From: Ligula intestinalis
Taxonomy: Eukaryota; Platyhelminthes; Cestoda; Diphyllobothriidea; Diphyllobothriidae
DNA: 64,000 nt
Assembly: GCA_036362985.1 (NCBI GenBank)
Contig: JAYGXS010000004.1
Coordinates: 31,646,087 to 31,710,086, forward strand
Direction of reading: 5' to 3'
Position 1 is the first letter of the stretch. Every line of letters begins with the position of its first letter. Position numbers and translations under genes: made by a program. Below are positions 22,201 through 34,200 of this stretch, piece after piece. Under the pieces are notes generated by a model, which worked only from the letters and a program-made list of their open reading frames with translations, ran no database searches and was not told the DNA's origin.

Positions 22201-25200
22201 TGGTCTGCCCACTACGACCGGCTGAGGTGACGCGGCTTGCACCGCCCTCTTGTAGTGTTGCTCCAGAGGAGGAGGACGAGGAGAGAGGCGTCCGCTCGAA
22301 TTCGGAGTTGGTTCGCAGCAGGTTGTTGGATAACTGGCCCTGGACAACACGCTTATTGAACTCCACGTTCAGTTGGCGAACAGTGCCTAAGAGGAGGGCC
22401 TGAGGTTCCCGATCAACCTAAACGCGAAAAAGGAATGGGGGGTGAGAGCGGCACAGAAAACGCACATCTGCACACACAAAGGGGAAGCCTTAATTATCAA
22501 AGGTTAAAATGCTAAAATTACACTAGGAACATCTGACCGGGGCGAGAAAGTCTTCATTCCGTAAATTCAAGCTTAGAAAGCAGAGCAAGGTCAAAAGGAG
22601 GTTTCAGCAAAGGTATATGACCACAAGGCTAGCAACCACTTTTTCAGAAAGCCCCAGTTTTTCCTAAGTTAGAGGCAAGCGATAATAAAAGGCCCTAATA
22701 AATAGCGCTTTTAAGGGTTTGCTTCTGGCCCCAGGGCTTTTTTACGATCTATGAGACATAATGTAGTGGAGCCTTAGGTGACAAGCAGCCCCATTTACGA
22801 GTATTTCAGGTAAAAAGCGAGTCACTAGTAGAAAAATTGTTTCGCTTGATGAACTTTTGCTCAGTTAACGAGTTGGTAGTACGTGTGGGTGCTCGTGTCC
22901 GCCGTTGAGTCTTGCCCCCAGGGTGTGGGTCCTCGGTTGTCTTCAGCCAATCAGTGAACTGATGCAGCTTGACTGGTTAGGTTTCGCAAGACGGGCGTTT
23001 CAGAAAGCCCTAATTTCTCCTAAGGCAGAGGCAAGCGACAAGCAAAGGCCCTAGGAGATTGCTTTAAAGGTCTTGCTTCTTGTCTTATGGTTTTTTGTGC
23101 GGTTCATGAGACGGTATATTTTAGAGGACAAAGTAGACAACATAATGTATGACAACCGAACTTGAAGAGCTTACAGATAGAAGGCTTCGAGACGAAAACG
23201 TCATCAAAATCAGACAAAATTTTCCATAAAACAATGAAAATAGCAACCGCCAGGCAAACCACCAACAGTGCCAACTTCACCTACTCAGTTTCTAGCAAAA
23301 TATTTCTTTTGAAAGAGAAACTTACCACTAGTGTGAGGTCACGGCGGGTGGCATTTCGCAAACGTTCCATCTCCTTGCGAAAACGAGCCTCCTTCTCAGT
23401 GAAACGCCCGAGCTCAACCATGTAACTGCGACTTTCGGTGCCGACATCATCTGAGAACTTTCGACTGAAGGCCTCAAGAGAAGCGCACCAGCGAGACAGC
23501 ACCGAGCCTGCATGAGCTGTGCGGTCCAGAAATTCACCGCCCATTAGAACTGGAGTGAGGATAAAGGGAAGAGAAAACCACCGTAACAAGTGCACTTTGG
23601 ACTAGGCATAAGGGAATGAGAGGAAGGGGGAGCACAGGCTGTCAAATGTTCAGTAACGTAAAACCTACTTGGTCGTTCACTCTCCGACACCTTTAACATC
23701 TCCGACCAGTTACTGTGTTCGGGATCAAAGTTGACGGGTTCGGAAGTACTGAAGATGTTTTCTGAGGAGCGTCTACAATAAAGATATGAAAAAACGAACT
23801 TGGCACGAGTTTGTTTCGGCAAAGCGAGTCGTGGAAACACGGCACAAATCGCGATCACGATGAAGTAAAAACTAATACAAAAACACAACTAGAGCAGACA
23901 GCGCCCATTTGTAATGTGAAGAAAAAGCACAGATTCTCCAATATGTGAGACTAATCGTTCGTGCATAATAAGAATGGAAAAATTGGCACGTGGCACCGTA
24001 CTAAACCAGAGCATTTGCCGTTTGTAGTCACTATAAATTACGTATTTTGGATAAGAAAGGCGCAGAAGCAGCTGCTAAAAGGACTGGAATAACGGAATTT
24101 CGGATTTATCGCACTCGACACACCCCTAGGCACCGTGATTTTCGTCAGCTGGACTCAGTTGAGGCTGAACTCGAAGGGTTGAATACAAAAGTCCTCCGTG
24201 ACAAACGTCAGGCTAGCCCGACGAAACCCGGCCCACATACTGCTCACAGATAACTAGAAAAACGAGAGTGCAGGCATTTGGATCTGACGCAAAGACGCAG
24301 ACAAATAAGTGGAATATAGCTAATAAAGTTGACACCGCTATCTTAGGTAAGCATTCGTGTCAAAAAAATATTATCGTAGGAAAAATGAAAGCAAAAACCT
24401 ACAGTTCTGCGAGCGCTGCAAACAAACTTCAAGACGAAATGTAACTTGATAGTCTGGCATATATATAGTTGGACAGGTTATTTTGATCAACTGAGTGGAT
24501 TTGATAATTATAAATGCTTTACTTTAGAAAACTGCCATCTTAGTTAAAGGTATAAAGCGAAATAGGCACTAATTTTGGCTAAATTGTGAGTACGTTTATA
24601 TTGAACCCATTTCCTATGCTATAAGGTATGACAGCACTTAAGTTTTAACAAATATGCATTGTGCGGTGGAAGAATTGCAGAATTAGTAAAAAAAGTAGAA
24701 CAATATTCCCTTCCAGAGATGGGAAATTTCGTGCGAAGTTGATAAAATGGAAGTGAAGCCAACTTCAAGGAATCGCATTTAGTTTCAAAAATAAGGACAG
24801 ATGTGAGAGTTACAAATTATTATTTGCTAAGATGCGAAGTTTTACGCCATAAAAGCCAGTTTTGTAAATTTTTATAATCGTACCGATATCTATGAGCGTC
24901 AGCTTGATATATAAGGGGAACCCGCGACTTGACTTCATTTTTCTGTTTGCTGTCGTGGTGTGCAGATGTCAAGGCATTTCCTGTCTGACACCGACTTCGT
25001 GCCGCGTAAGTCGTTAGCTAATATGTTTGATATTAATCAAGGCACAATTTCGAAAATAATTGACTATAGGACAGTGCCCAGACGTAACATTTATGGGCAA
25101 AACCGGTCTACAACGAAACAAGATGACGATTTTATTCGTAGAATAGTAAAAATGTACCATTATATGTTCGTTGGTGCTATTCAAAGGTAAAATTTGCCAA

Positions 25201-28200
25201 TGTTCTCTCGGTATGTCATTACAAAAAGAATGCGCGAAAGCGGTCTTCGTCAGCAGACAGCAACGATGAAGCCGTATTTAAGTAGGACCCTTATTGGGGA
25301 ACGTTTTATCTTTGCTAGTCGCAGGCTTTCACATTGGAATAGTGTTTACTACTGCGATGAAGTCCTATTTTTAGACAGGCCGCCGAAGTCGACGCAGATG
25401 GTGATATGCGGAAAGAACTTTCCGAAAAAGTTTACAAAATCATCGAAGACTTTCAAGAACTGCCGTCGTCTAATGGTCTGGATGGCCATCAAGTTCGGTG
25501 AGCGACCGATTGGGCGCTCAACAAAAGGCACAACAAACAGCCAAACCTTCGTGGATATCGTAAAGGATGCCCTAGGATACAACAACAGCAAAAGGCGTCG
25601 GATGGACATGGTTATGTTACAGGATAACACCCCTGTTCACCGATCAAAGGAGGTATGATAATCATTACTCTCAAGAATAAAATTGGCTATTTTCAGACGG
25701 CAGCCTGCATTTCTGCCTGCGGCCGGCGCAGCATTTTTATTCCTCCCAACTCTCCGAACATTAATCCGATCGAAAATATATTTGCTTGAATAAAGAGGAA
25801 CTGGGACAAGCTAGTGAAGCATCTATCAATGGAACAGAAGCTGGACTTTGTACTCAATAATTGTATAAATCAAACAACTATTGACAACCTGGTCTTATCA
25901 TTCCCGTCCAGCTTTACAGCTGTCATAAACGCCAAAGGACAGTCCACGAAATATTAGTATGTTACAAATTTATTAATTTTCATTATTTTGTACTTTTATC
26001 GCTTGTTCTTACACTGTATTCACTTGCACAAGGACTTAAATACTTAACCTCTCGATCATCCCTTTTTTCGATTTCATAGCTTTCGATAAAACTAATTAGT
26101 TCTTCCTTAATAAATGATACTTTAAAAATTCAAATATGCTTTCCTGTTAAGATGTTTTGTTCCTATGACGTAATATCAAACGTGTGTCCGTGGGGTAAAC
26201 GCTCTCCAAGCTACAAGGGTTTTCGTACGACTTTGACGGTTTTGTTTGCAGCAATCGCAGAACTGTATATGCAGAGGATTGAAACTTTGACTGCGACGCT
26301 CAAAATAGCCTGTATGCCCCTGGGGCGGCGTTTTCAAGCCTGCATTACTTTAGGCCTAGACGTGTACCATATATGGCGCACTTCGCAGTTTGGGACATCA
26401 TTGCATGTACCACATATGGCGCACGTCGCAATCAAAGTGTTAAGTCTGGTTTTATCAGAACAAGTCGGACGACCATGGGGTTCGCCAGGGTTAGAAAATA
26501 TGACTAAGTTACAAAAAGAAAAAGTATAGCAGTAAATGCTGATCTCGCTGTTTAGCATATCACAAAGACATGCGCAATCGGTTGTGATGTGTGCACTGGG
26601 TGACCTTTTTCTCATGAGCCTTCTTCTTAATTGAATTTGCCAAAGGGAAAGGTCACTTGCTATGATTCAGTACTGCCGCGCTGAAAGTCATTATAAATTC
26701 GTGGCATGCTTCGGCCAGGCACGCCTTGCGCTCTGACAACAAATAAAACAATGGTCTCTCTCTGTCTTAGGAAGCAATTCAACGTACGTGGGTCCTTTGC
26801 CCGCATCAGATTACCTCACGGGGGCATCTAGCCGCATACATTGTTGAGTATAATAAAGCATACAAGCGATGGGGGCGATTTGTGACAACCCAGTCTCTAT
26901 CTATGGACCAGGCGGTCTAACTAGCTAATCTTCACAGCGATAGGTCCACGTGAACAACACAAGTATGTGTGGCTGACTATGCAATGATTTTTTGTAGGAT
27001 ACACCCCTAGGTGGATAGCATTATCAATTAGCGAAACAACGGTAGAGGGGTATGTAGTGGCAGCCTTGGAGAAACGGCCGACAACACATCCTTGCTTGCC
27101 AAAGTCGTAACTCATGAAATCGAGTGAATGAGGAGAAGACAGACCCTGCAGTTCCAAATAGTTCCGATCTTCGGGAGTTGGGCTGCAGGCGTTGGGGATA
27201 CACAGCCAGGGGAAGGGCCTCCGAAACGGGTGTTAACACCGGATCAAGACCAGCCCCAGCTAAGGACAGAGTGCTGTCTGAACGCCGGAAGAACGCATCA
27301 CTCCTTTGGGCCAATGGACCTGGGAAGTCTGCGGTCTGTCTATTGTCAGCCCTCCAATTCTTTTCATCGACATCTGTACACATCGGCTAAATATGATGAA
27401 GAAAAAAGAGACAGGGTTTAGTAACCAGATGGCATTTCCAGGTACCAAATCCGATTCAGTCAGTATCAGTCAGTATATTTGGAGTGAAAGGCCGAAGCCC
27501 TTAAAAACTCCATTGAAATGGTACAGGAATGCATAAGTTTTTCTGAAATATGCAAACATTGTTACAGATCGCTTTTTTTGTGCAAAAGTGCACAGAAATA
27601 ATTTGGAAAAATGAATTGTTGAAGAGGTGAGGCGTTTGCGGAATGGCAGCGTACAAATGTTCACTGAATATCCAGTCTCTGTGATCTTCTAGTGTACATA
27701 AATACGCTATTGAAATCAAACGAGTAGTGTGATTGTTTGTAATGTTATGTCAAATAGGTGTAAGGTGTTAACATATGGTTATCCAAACGTCTCTTGAAGA
27801 CGTCAACCGTGGGTGCATGCACAATAGACTCGGGCAAGGAGTTCCACTGTCGAATGACCCTTTGAGAGAAGAAGGATGAACGTTGGCTTGTTCGGCTCCT
27901 TCTTTGGGCCATATGAAAAAGATCCTCCCATTTGACATCCAGACCAGTTCCCTTTAGTAACTGAAAAGTTGTTGTAAGGTCCCCTCTGTCTTGTCTATAA
28001 TGGAGGGGAAAGAGGTTTAAAGCAGTCAGCCGCTGTTCATAGGTGGACTGCTTAAGTTCAGGGACCGCCTTGGTAGAACGTCTTTGAACACCTTCGAGAA
28101 TCCACATGTCTTTCTGAAGCCAGGGCCGCCAAGCCTGTATCGCATAATCCAGATGCGGCCGCACGAACGTTCCATATACTTTTCCGAAGACATCGGTATT

Positions 28201-31200
28201 CAGGTTAACGAACGTCTTTCGTATGGCGCCCATGACCAACATTGCTCTCGCTGCGGCTTTGGAACTCTGTGCGGTGACATTTAGAACATCTTTAATAAGA
28301 ACACCTAGGTCCCTTTGCACACTTACGGTTTCGAGTGGTTGGCCTCCCAAGATATAATGTCGCGAGAGTGCAGTTCTACGTCGTCTTGCTGATAGTATGT
28401 GCATTACTACACATTTTTGGGGTTGAAGTTCATACACCAACTGTCGCTTTAACAGTGCAGTCGGTCTATATACTCTTGTAATATTTGGAAGTCCCTTTCG
28501 TCTTTTACCTCCCTCCACAGTTTGAGATCATCAGCAAAGAGTACTATGTCAGATTTAATTTCTCGCACGATGTCATCTACGTAGATGATAAAAAGGAGCG
28601 GCCCAAGAACTGACCCTTGTGGAACTCCACTTTTTACAGATGCCCACTCTGAACAGTAGCCAGCTGCAGTAACTTTTTGACTACAGTCTCCAAGGAAGAC
28701 TTTAATCCAGTTCAGGAGATTCCCTGTTATCCCAAAGTCGGTCAGTTTTTGGATGAGTCGCTGATGTGGAACTCGATCAAACGCCTTGGTGAAGTCAAAA
28801 TAAATAACATCTACTGGGTGTCCTTCATCCATGGATTTTGTCCAGTGTTCTAGCGTTGTGATAAGATTTATAAGACAAGACCTCTTCTCATAGAAACCAT
28901 GCTGGACTGAGCTGATTTGGCGGCGAAATTAATCGAGCGATAAAATCGATTTTTTGATTATCCTTTCTTCCATCAGCTTACTGCAGATGCGCGTCAAACT
29001 AACCGGTCGGTAGTTGGTGGGATAGAGTCGTGATCCCTCCTTATGGATGGGTACGACATTTGCCAACTTCCATGTTTCAGGTAGTTTACCAGCTTCGAGT
29101 GATTCCGAAAAATTATATTGAGTGGTTCCGCTAATTCCTCAGATAGTTCGCGTGGAAGTACCCCTGGGATCTCATCCAGTCCAGGTGACTTGGCCGGATC
29201 CAACTTCTTTAACTCTGTCAAAACTGTCTGCGGTGTAAATAATACAGTGTTTATAATCGAGTTGTTGACGGCTTGTGACAAAGGGCGTGGCTGGAGAAGT
29301 GGCTCCGTGTTATAGGCACCTTGGAAGAATTCTGAAAAAAGTTCGGCTTTTTGAGGGCCACTACTCACAGTTTCGTTGTTTTTGTCTTTTAAAGTTGCGA
29401 GATGGTCACGGTTCTTTGTAGAACTTCTGATGTAGGAGTAGGCTTTGGGGTTTTCGGCGCCTCTTCCAGGAGTCGTAGTTCATACGGGGCTCGTGTTGCT
29501 CTGATGATTTTCTTGCAGAAATTGCGTTGTTGTCCATACTCCTGGAGCTTGCTTTGATCCTTCGTCTGTTTAAATATCTTCTACAGTTTGTGTTTCTTAC
29601 GGATCTCCTTTTTTACCGCTTTTGTCAGCCATCTTTGCCTATTGCCAGTCGAACATTTCTTGAGAGGACAGTACAATTCGATCAAGTTTTTCATTCTTGA
29701 TTCAAAGATATTCCAACATTCATGTATACCCCCTCGGAATAATTCCGTCCATCTTGTAGGCCCAATCGTCAACTTCATTGCCTCAAAGTTTCCCGCTAGA
29801 CATTTAGAAATGTCTGGCGGGGAAACTTTGAGCCCATTTCTAGTGCAGCAGGGTTGATCTGGTTGAAAGCAGCTAAATAGTAGACTTTAGCCCCACTATT
29901 ATGGTATCTAGAAGACGCCACTGAGAAACCCAGTGAGAACCTACGAAAGCAGGGAGCGAGAACCGGTCCCATGCTCCTAAAAGGTGTTGGTTGGAGCGTT
30001 CCGGCTACCTTTGCCCTAAGTGAACTCTGCACATTCCTACCTGTTTGTCGGAAAGTATAAGACAGAATAACGCCCACAAAGAATTTTAAAAAACAGAGAA
30101 GAATGCATGCTTTGTGCAAGCCTGCGTGTTTAAATTCACCCAAAAATCAAACGATATATTCGCAAAACTAATCAGCTACAAGACGGAGCACTGGCCGAAA
30201 ACCTAACATAAAACCATCCTCTAGGATGCTTTGCTAAGTTGCAAAGCGACGAAGGAAAAACTGACAAGATCACGACGACAGCATCTGTCGGGAAGCAACA
30301 GAAGCGGGCACTTACATCCTCTTCTAGAGGCAGGGCACGGAGATGGTGAGAGAGACCCGAAGGCCAGGCCATTTCGAAAGCCTTGAAGAGATAGAGGAAG
30401 GCATCTACGATGTAGGCCGTGTGCTTGTGACTGGTAATGTCGATGTTCGGTGCAGTGTCGTGATGCTCGTTGGCTGCGCTCCGCATAACGGAGAGCAAGT
30501 AGGTAAGGAAGTCCTGTCTCGAACTGCCAGAGGCAGCCCCGACACTTGCACTGGCTGAAGCGGTGCCGCCCTCCTGTGCTTGCGGACCGGTACCGCCAGC
30601 GCCTGACTCGAATACCGCGCAGTTAGCTGTGGCCAGACCAGACTGCGAGGTAGGCGTGGTGATACAACCAATATGGCTGCTGTTTGTTTGGCGGGAAGCA
30701 GCGTCAGAGCCATCAACCGCCGCGGAAGTAGAGCCCTAAAGGGAGTGTAGAGGCGCTATGCTGAAACCTGATAGTCGAAATACATTGGACGGCATTCCGT
30801 TAACTTAGCACTTTACTGTGCTAGTCAACAAATTTTTATACCATTCACATTTTGTCTTTAAGTCGTCTTGGCAGACAGAAAATTAGTACGGTTTAGACGA
30901 AAATCAGCATGCTTTAATATTCAGGCAAATTCCTGTGATCTTAGCTACCACATAACAGCCTGTGTGCGCGCGTTCCCCTACTACACTGCATCAAACAAAC
31001 AAGTTATGTTCAGGAAAAAATGAAGCCACTTTCTAAAAAATATCCGACTTTCAAATATCTACAAATCTGCACACCAAAACGGAACAGTAAGCCACTGCAG
31101 GGTGTAGTTAACAAGCCGCACTCAATTGAGCATGCTGGCCGGATATTTTCCTCCGAGAGTTTTTTCGTCCGTAAAAACCCTCAGACTTCTATGGTTTCCG

Positions 31201-34200
31201 AAAAAGGTCCAACGAGTTTTTTTTCACTGTTTACTCTTTTGTCTTTAGTTCCACCCACTGGTTCGTGTCCGTTGACATCACTAATGACCAAGGTACTATC
31301 CCTGGAGAAATAATAACACTACTCGTAATAAGCAGCCCACTTTTTGCCTGAAATCACGTAAACGACCCCGTTTTGAATGTTTCCGCTGTACAGATGCATC
31401 TCTCGGTCATTGTGTCACCCATAGGGAGCCCAAAGGCGTTTGCCTATCGTTCGTTCCCTTAATAAAATTGAACTTAAGTGAACCATTAAGTTTGTAAAGT
31501 CATGGTGAGGCCTGAACACTCGGAGCAGACTGATAACGAAAAACTACAGTAAGCCAGCCCGCTTGCCCACTTAGCCTGATTATGGAAAAGGCGAAGTTGA
31601 GGCAAAAATGAACCCACTACAGTGCTAAACTACCTTATCTTGGAACGTTCGATGAGTTAAGGCACACTAATACAAAGGGACAGCTCTAAACTACTCCTAT
31701 TTGGGACTGCAACTGGGCAAGTGGTGCTGTGCACGCCTTCAGTGTCATAATTCACGAGCGTGTCATTAATATATTATTGGGAGGGTAGTGGTGGTGGTTC
31801 TCGTCACTCGCAAAGAACTAACTCTCCACATTCAATCGCAGGAGATCTACACCAGAAAAAGCCGCAGTTAAAGGATGCCGAGGCAAACACGTTCTCGCTT
31901 TCTCATTGGTGGCCAATGCCCAATAACCGCAGTCAAATCGAAGTTGCTGCTAGAGATCCGACAGCAAAAACCGGACAAAATGCAAATTGGACTTACCCGA
32001 TCAGCATGCTGATCGCGACGACGGCCAGAAGAGCCTGGAAAGCCAATAAAAAAGGAGGATGTATTTAAGTGTCAAAGAGTAGGAGAAATGGCTTTCTTTT
32101 GTTCCAAAGCTGTAAACAGTGCTTTGCTAGTTTATCAACAAGGCGACGAACACACCATTGGAGCAGCATACCTTCAGCGGATTCTGCGGTCACTGGGTTC
32201 TCGGTCGCGGGCTTGGGTGTACTCCAGAGGGCTCTGAAGCGCAGTTGTGACTCCAGACTGTCCATTGAACCTACTAGCCACGCCCAGACTGGAGTGAGGG
32301 CGTATCCAACGCTCGCGCAAATAGCGGCCTGATCCCGCACAGACAGCTGCAGGAAGTTCAGTGACTCGAGGGTGGAGAGACTGCGGCTCGTCGGCGACAG
32401 GCCCAACGCAGGCAGCCCCAGCAACTTTGGGTAGATGAGCCGATTGCCGGTACCGTCAGGGATGAAGCTGTGTTGTCTGGAGCCCCGGACGGCGGTGGCG
32501 GCGTCAGTGTTGAAGGAGAAAGGGGTTTTGAGAGCGGCGGAGGGGTCGGTTGACAGGGAACTCAGGAAGACTGGCGCTGAGACACACCGGCGCAGAAGGT
32601 TGGATGCCGCATGCTCGTTGTTCAGGTCGACCATGCAATCCGCCAGTAAACGAATGATGCATGCAAAAGCACGGCTCAATTGGATCTGGGTAATGTGCAT
32701 CCCGAACTGCCGCAGAGAATTTGGGGAAAGGAAAAAATGTAACTGTGACTTTCATGATGTACAATGGTTAAATAATACGGAAGTGGTGTTTTCGTGAGAG
32801 AAAAAAAACGTGGTTCAAACAGCCAACCAGGCAGATTCTGTACTCGGCTATAATGTGCATATGGTTTTTACGATCCATGAAACAGATAACATGCCCTACA
32901 GTCTCTTCTCTGCCGTAAGCCAGACCTCTTTTAGGGGGTCGAAGTGGTGTTTAGGAGAAGAAGGAAGCAGGAAATTCAACCCTACACGCCTTAAAATCTA
33001 ATCCTTTTACAAAGACTATAGAGCAGTTCTAAGAAAAGGAAATTATTTGACTGACGACAGGAGGACTTCAGCATCTCGCTGTCAAATGGGTGCTTCGTAG
33101 GAAGTCCGTTTCTGGAAATGTCCATTTAAAAGGCAGGCGCTAGCAGAAAATGCAAGACTGCAGAAAGTAACAGAAGTACCGCGCGTAGAGACACACCTCT
33201 TTATTATCGGCGCTAGCCACATAGTTAGTGCCAGCGGACTGATTTGGAGATGGCACGCCGAGTAGATTAATGGTGGAAGAGACCCGTCGGGGCACAGAGG
33301 ATGTGGTGCTAGTTCCCGGGGTTGGAGCAGCTCTCGCTACGCTGACATAAGTCCGCGGCGATTCGCTCGAGGAAGTGGCTGATGCAGATGAGAGGCCACG
33401 ACTAGAGCCCCGAACTGGGTGGCTATCGTCACCGGCGGTCGAGCTGATTACAACTGAGGTAGCGGTGTTGGTTGACGTCACCCCACTGCCACTGCGTACA
33501 AGGGCTGACCACGGTGGTGAAGGTGGATACGGTGGCGGGCTTTGCTAAAGGTGGAACAAAGCACTGTGTCAGAGTACCACAAAAAAATTAGCCGCCGGTT
33601 TTGAATTTAAGCAAGGACTCACATCGTCACTGTGCTGAGAGGAGTCGCCATCATCGTCATCCTCGTCTTCGTCTTGACCGTCATCGACTTCGCATTCTTC
33701 TTCATCCTCGTCATCAACCTCTTCGTCATCGTCTTCATCATCGTCATCTTCGTCATCATCCTCGTCATCGTCTTCTTCGCCCTCGTTAACCTCGTCAAAT
33801 TCTTCCTCATCAGCAACGAGTTCTTCCTCTTCATCCTCCTCGTCTTCGTCCTCCTCAGCATAGTCCGCGGCAGCTACAAGGTTCTCCGCATCCTCAAGCT
33901 CCGAGCCATCCGCCTCAGATGCACTGGCAGAAAGTACGGTCACCATTGGCTCATCCTCGACTTGCGATGTGTTTGCATCACTGACGCGTGGGTAGGTCGA
34001 CAACTAAAATACGACAAGCATCAAACACAATAATAGAAATAATAGTTCGATTTTAAGTAGTGATAGCTTAAAGGCACCCAGAAGAACTACTTACTAATTC
34101 TCTGCGAGCCCCCTGGTCATCCCGCTCCATTTCATTAAGCTCAAGGGCGACAGGGGTGCTGTCTACCTCCCCACCGCCAACGCCATGACTGGCGTTTCCG

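Noticed and set aside
32172..32193. Stronger-looking donor GAAG|GTATGC for UBR5 exon 22
   Set aside because: It would shift the frame into exon 23 (phase 1 into phase 0), so the in-phase donor at 32194 was used in the model.
33632..34033. 133-codon very hydrophobic plus-strand ORF resembling a membrane protein
   Set aside because: It is the antisense of the acidic tract in UBR5 exon 20; poly-Asp/Glu codons read as Val/Ile/Leu on the other strand.
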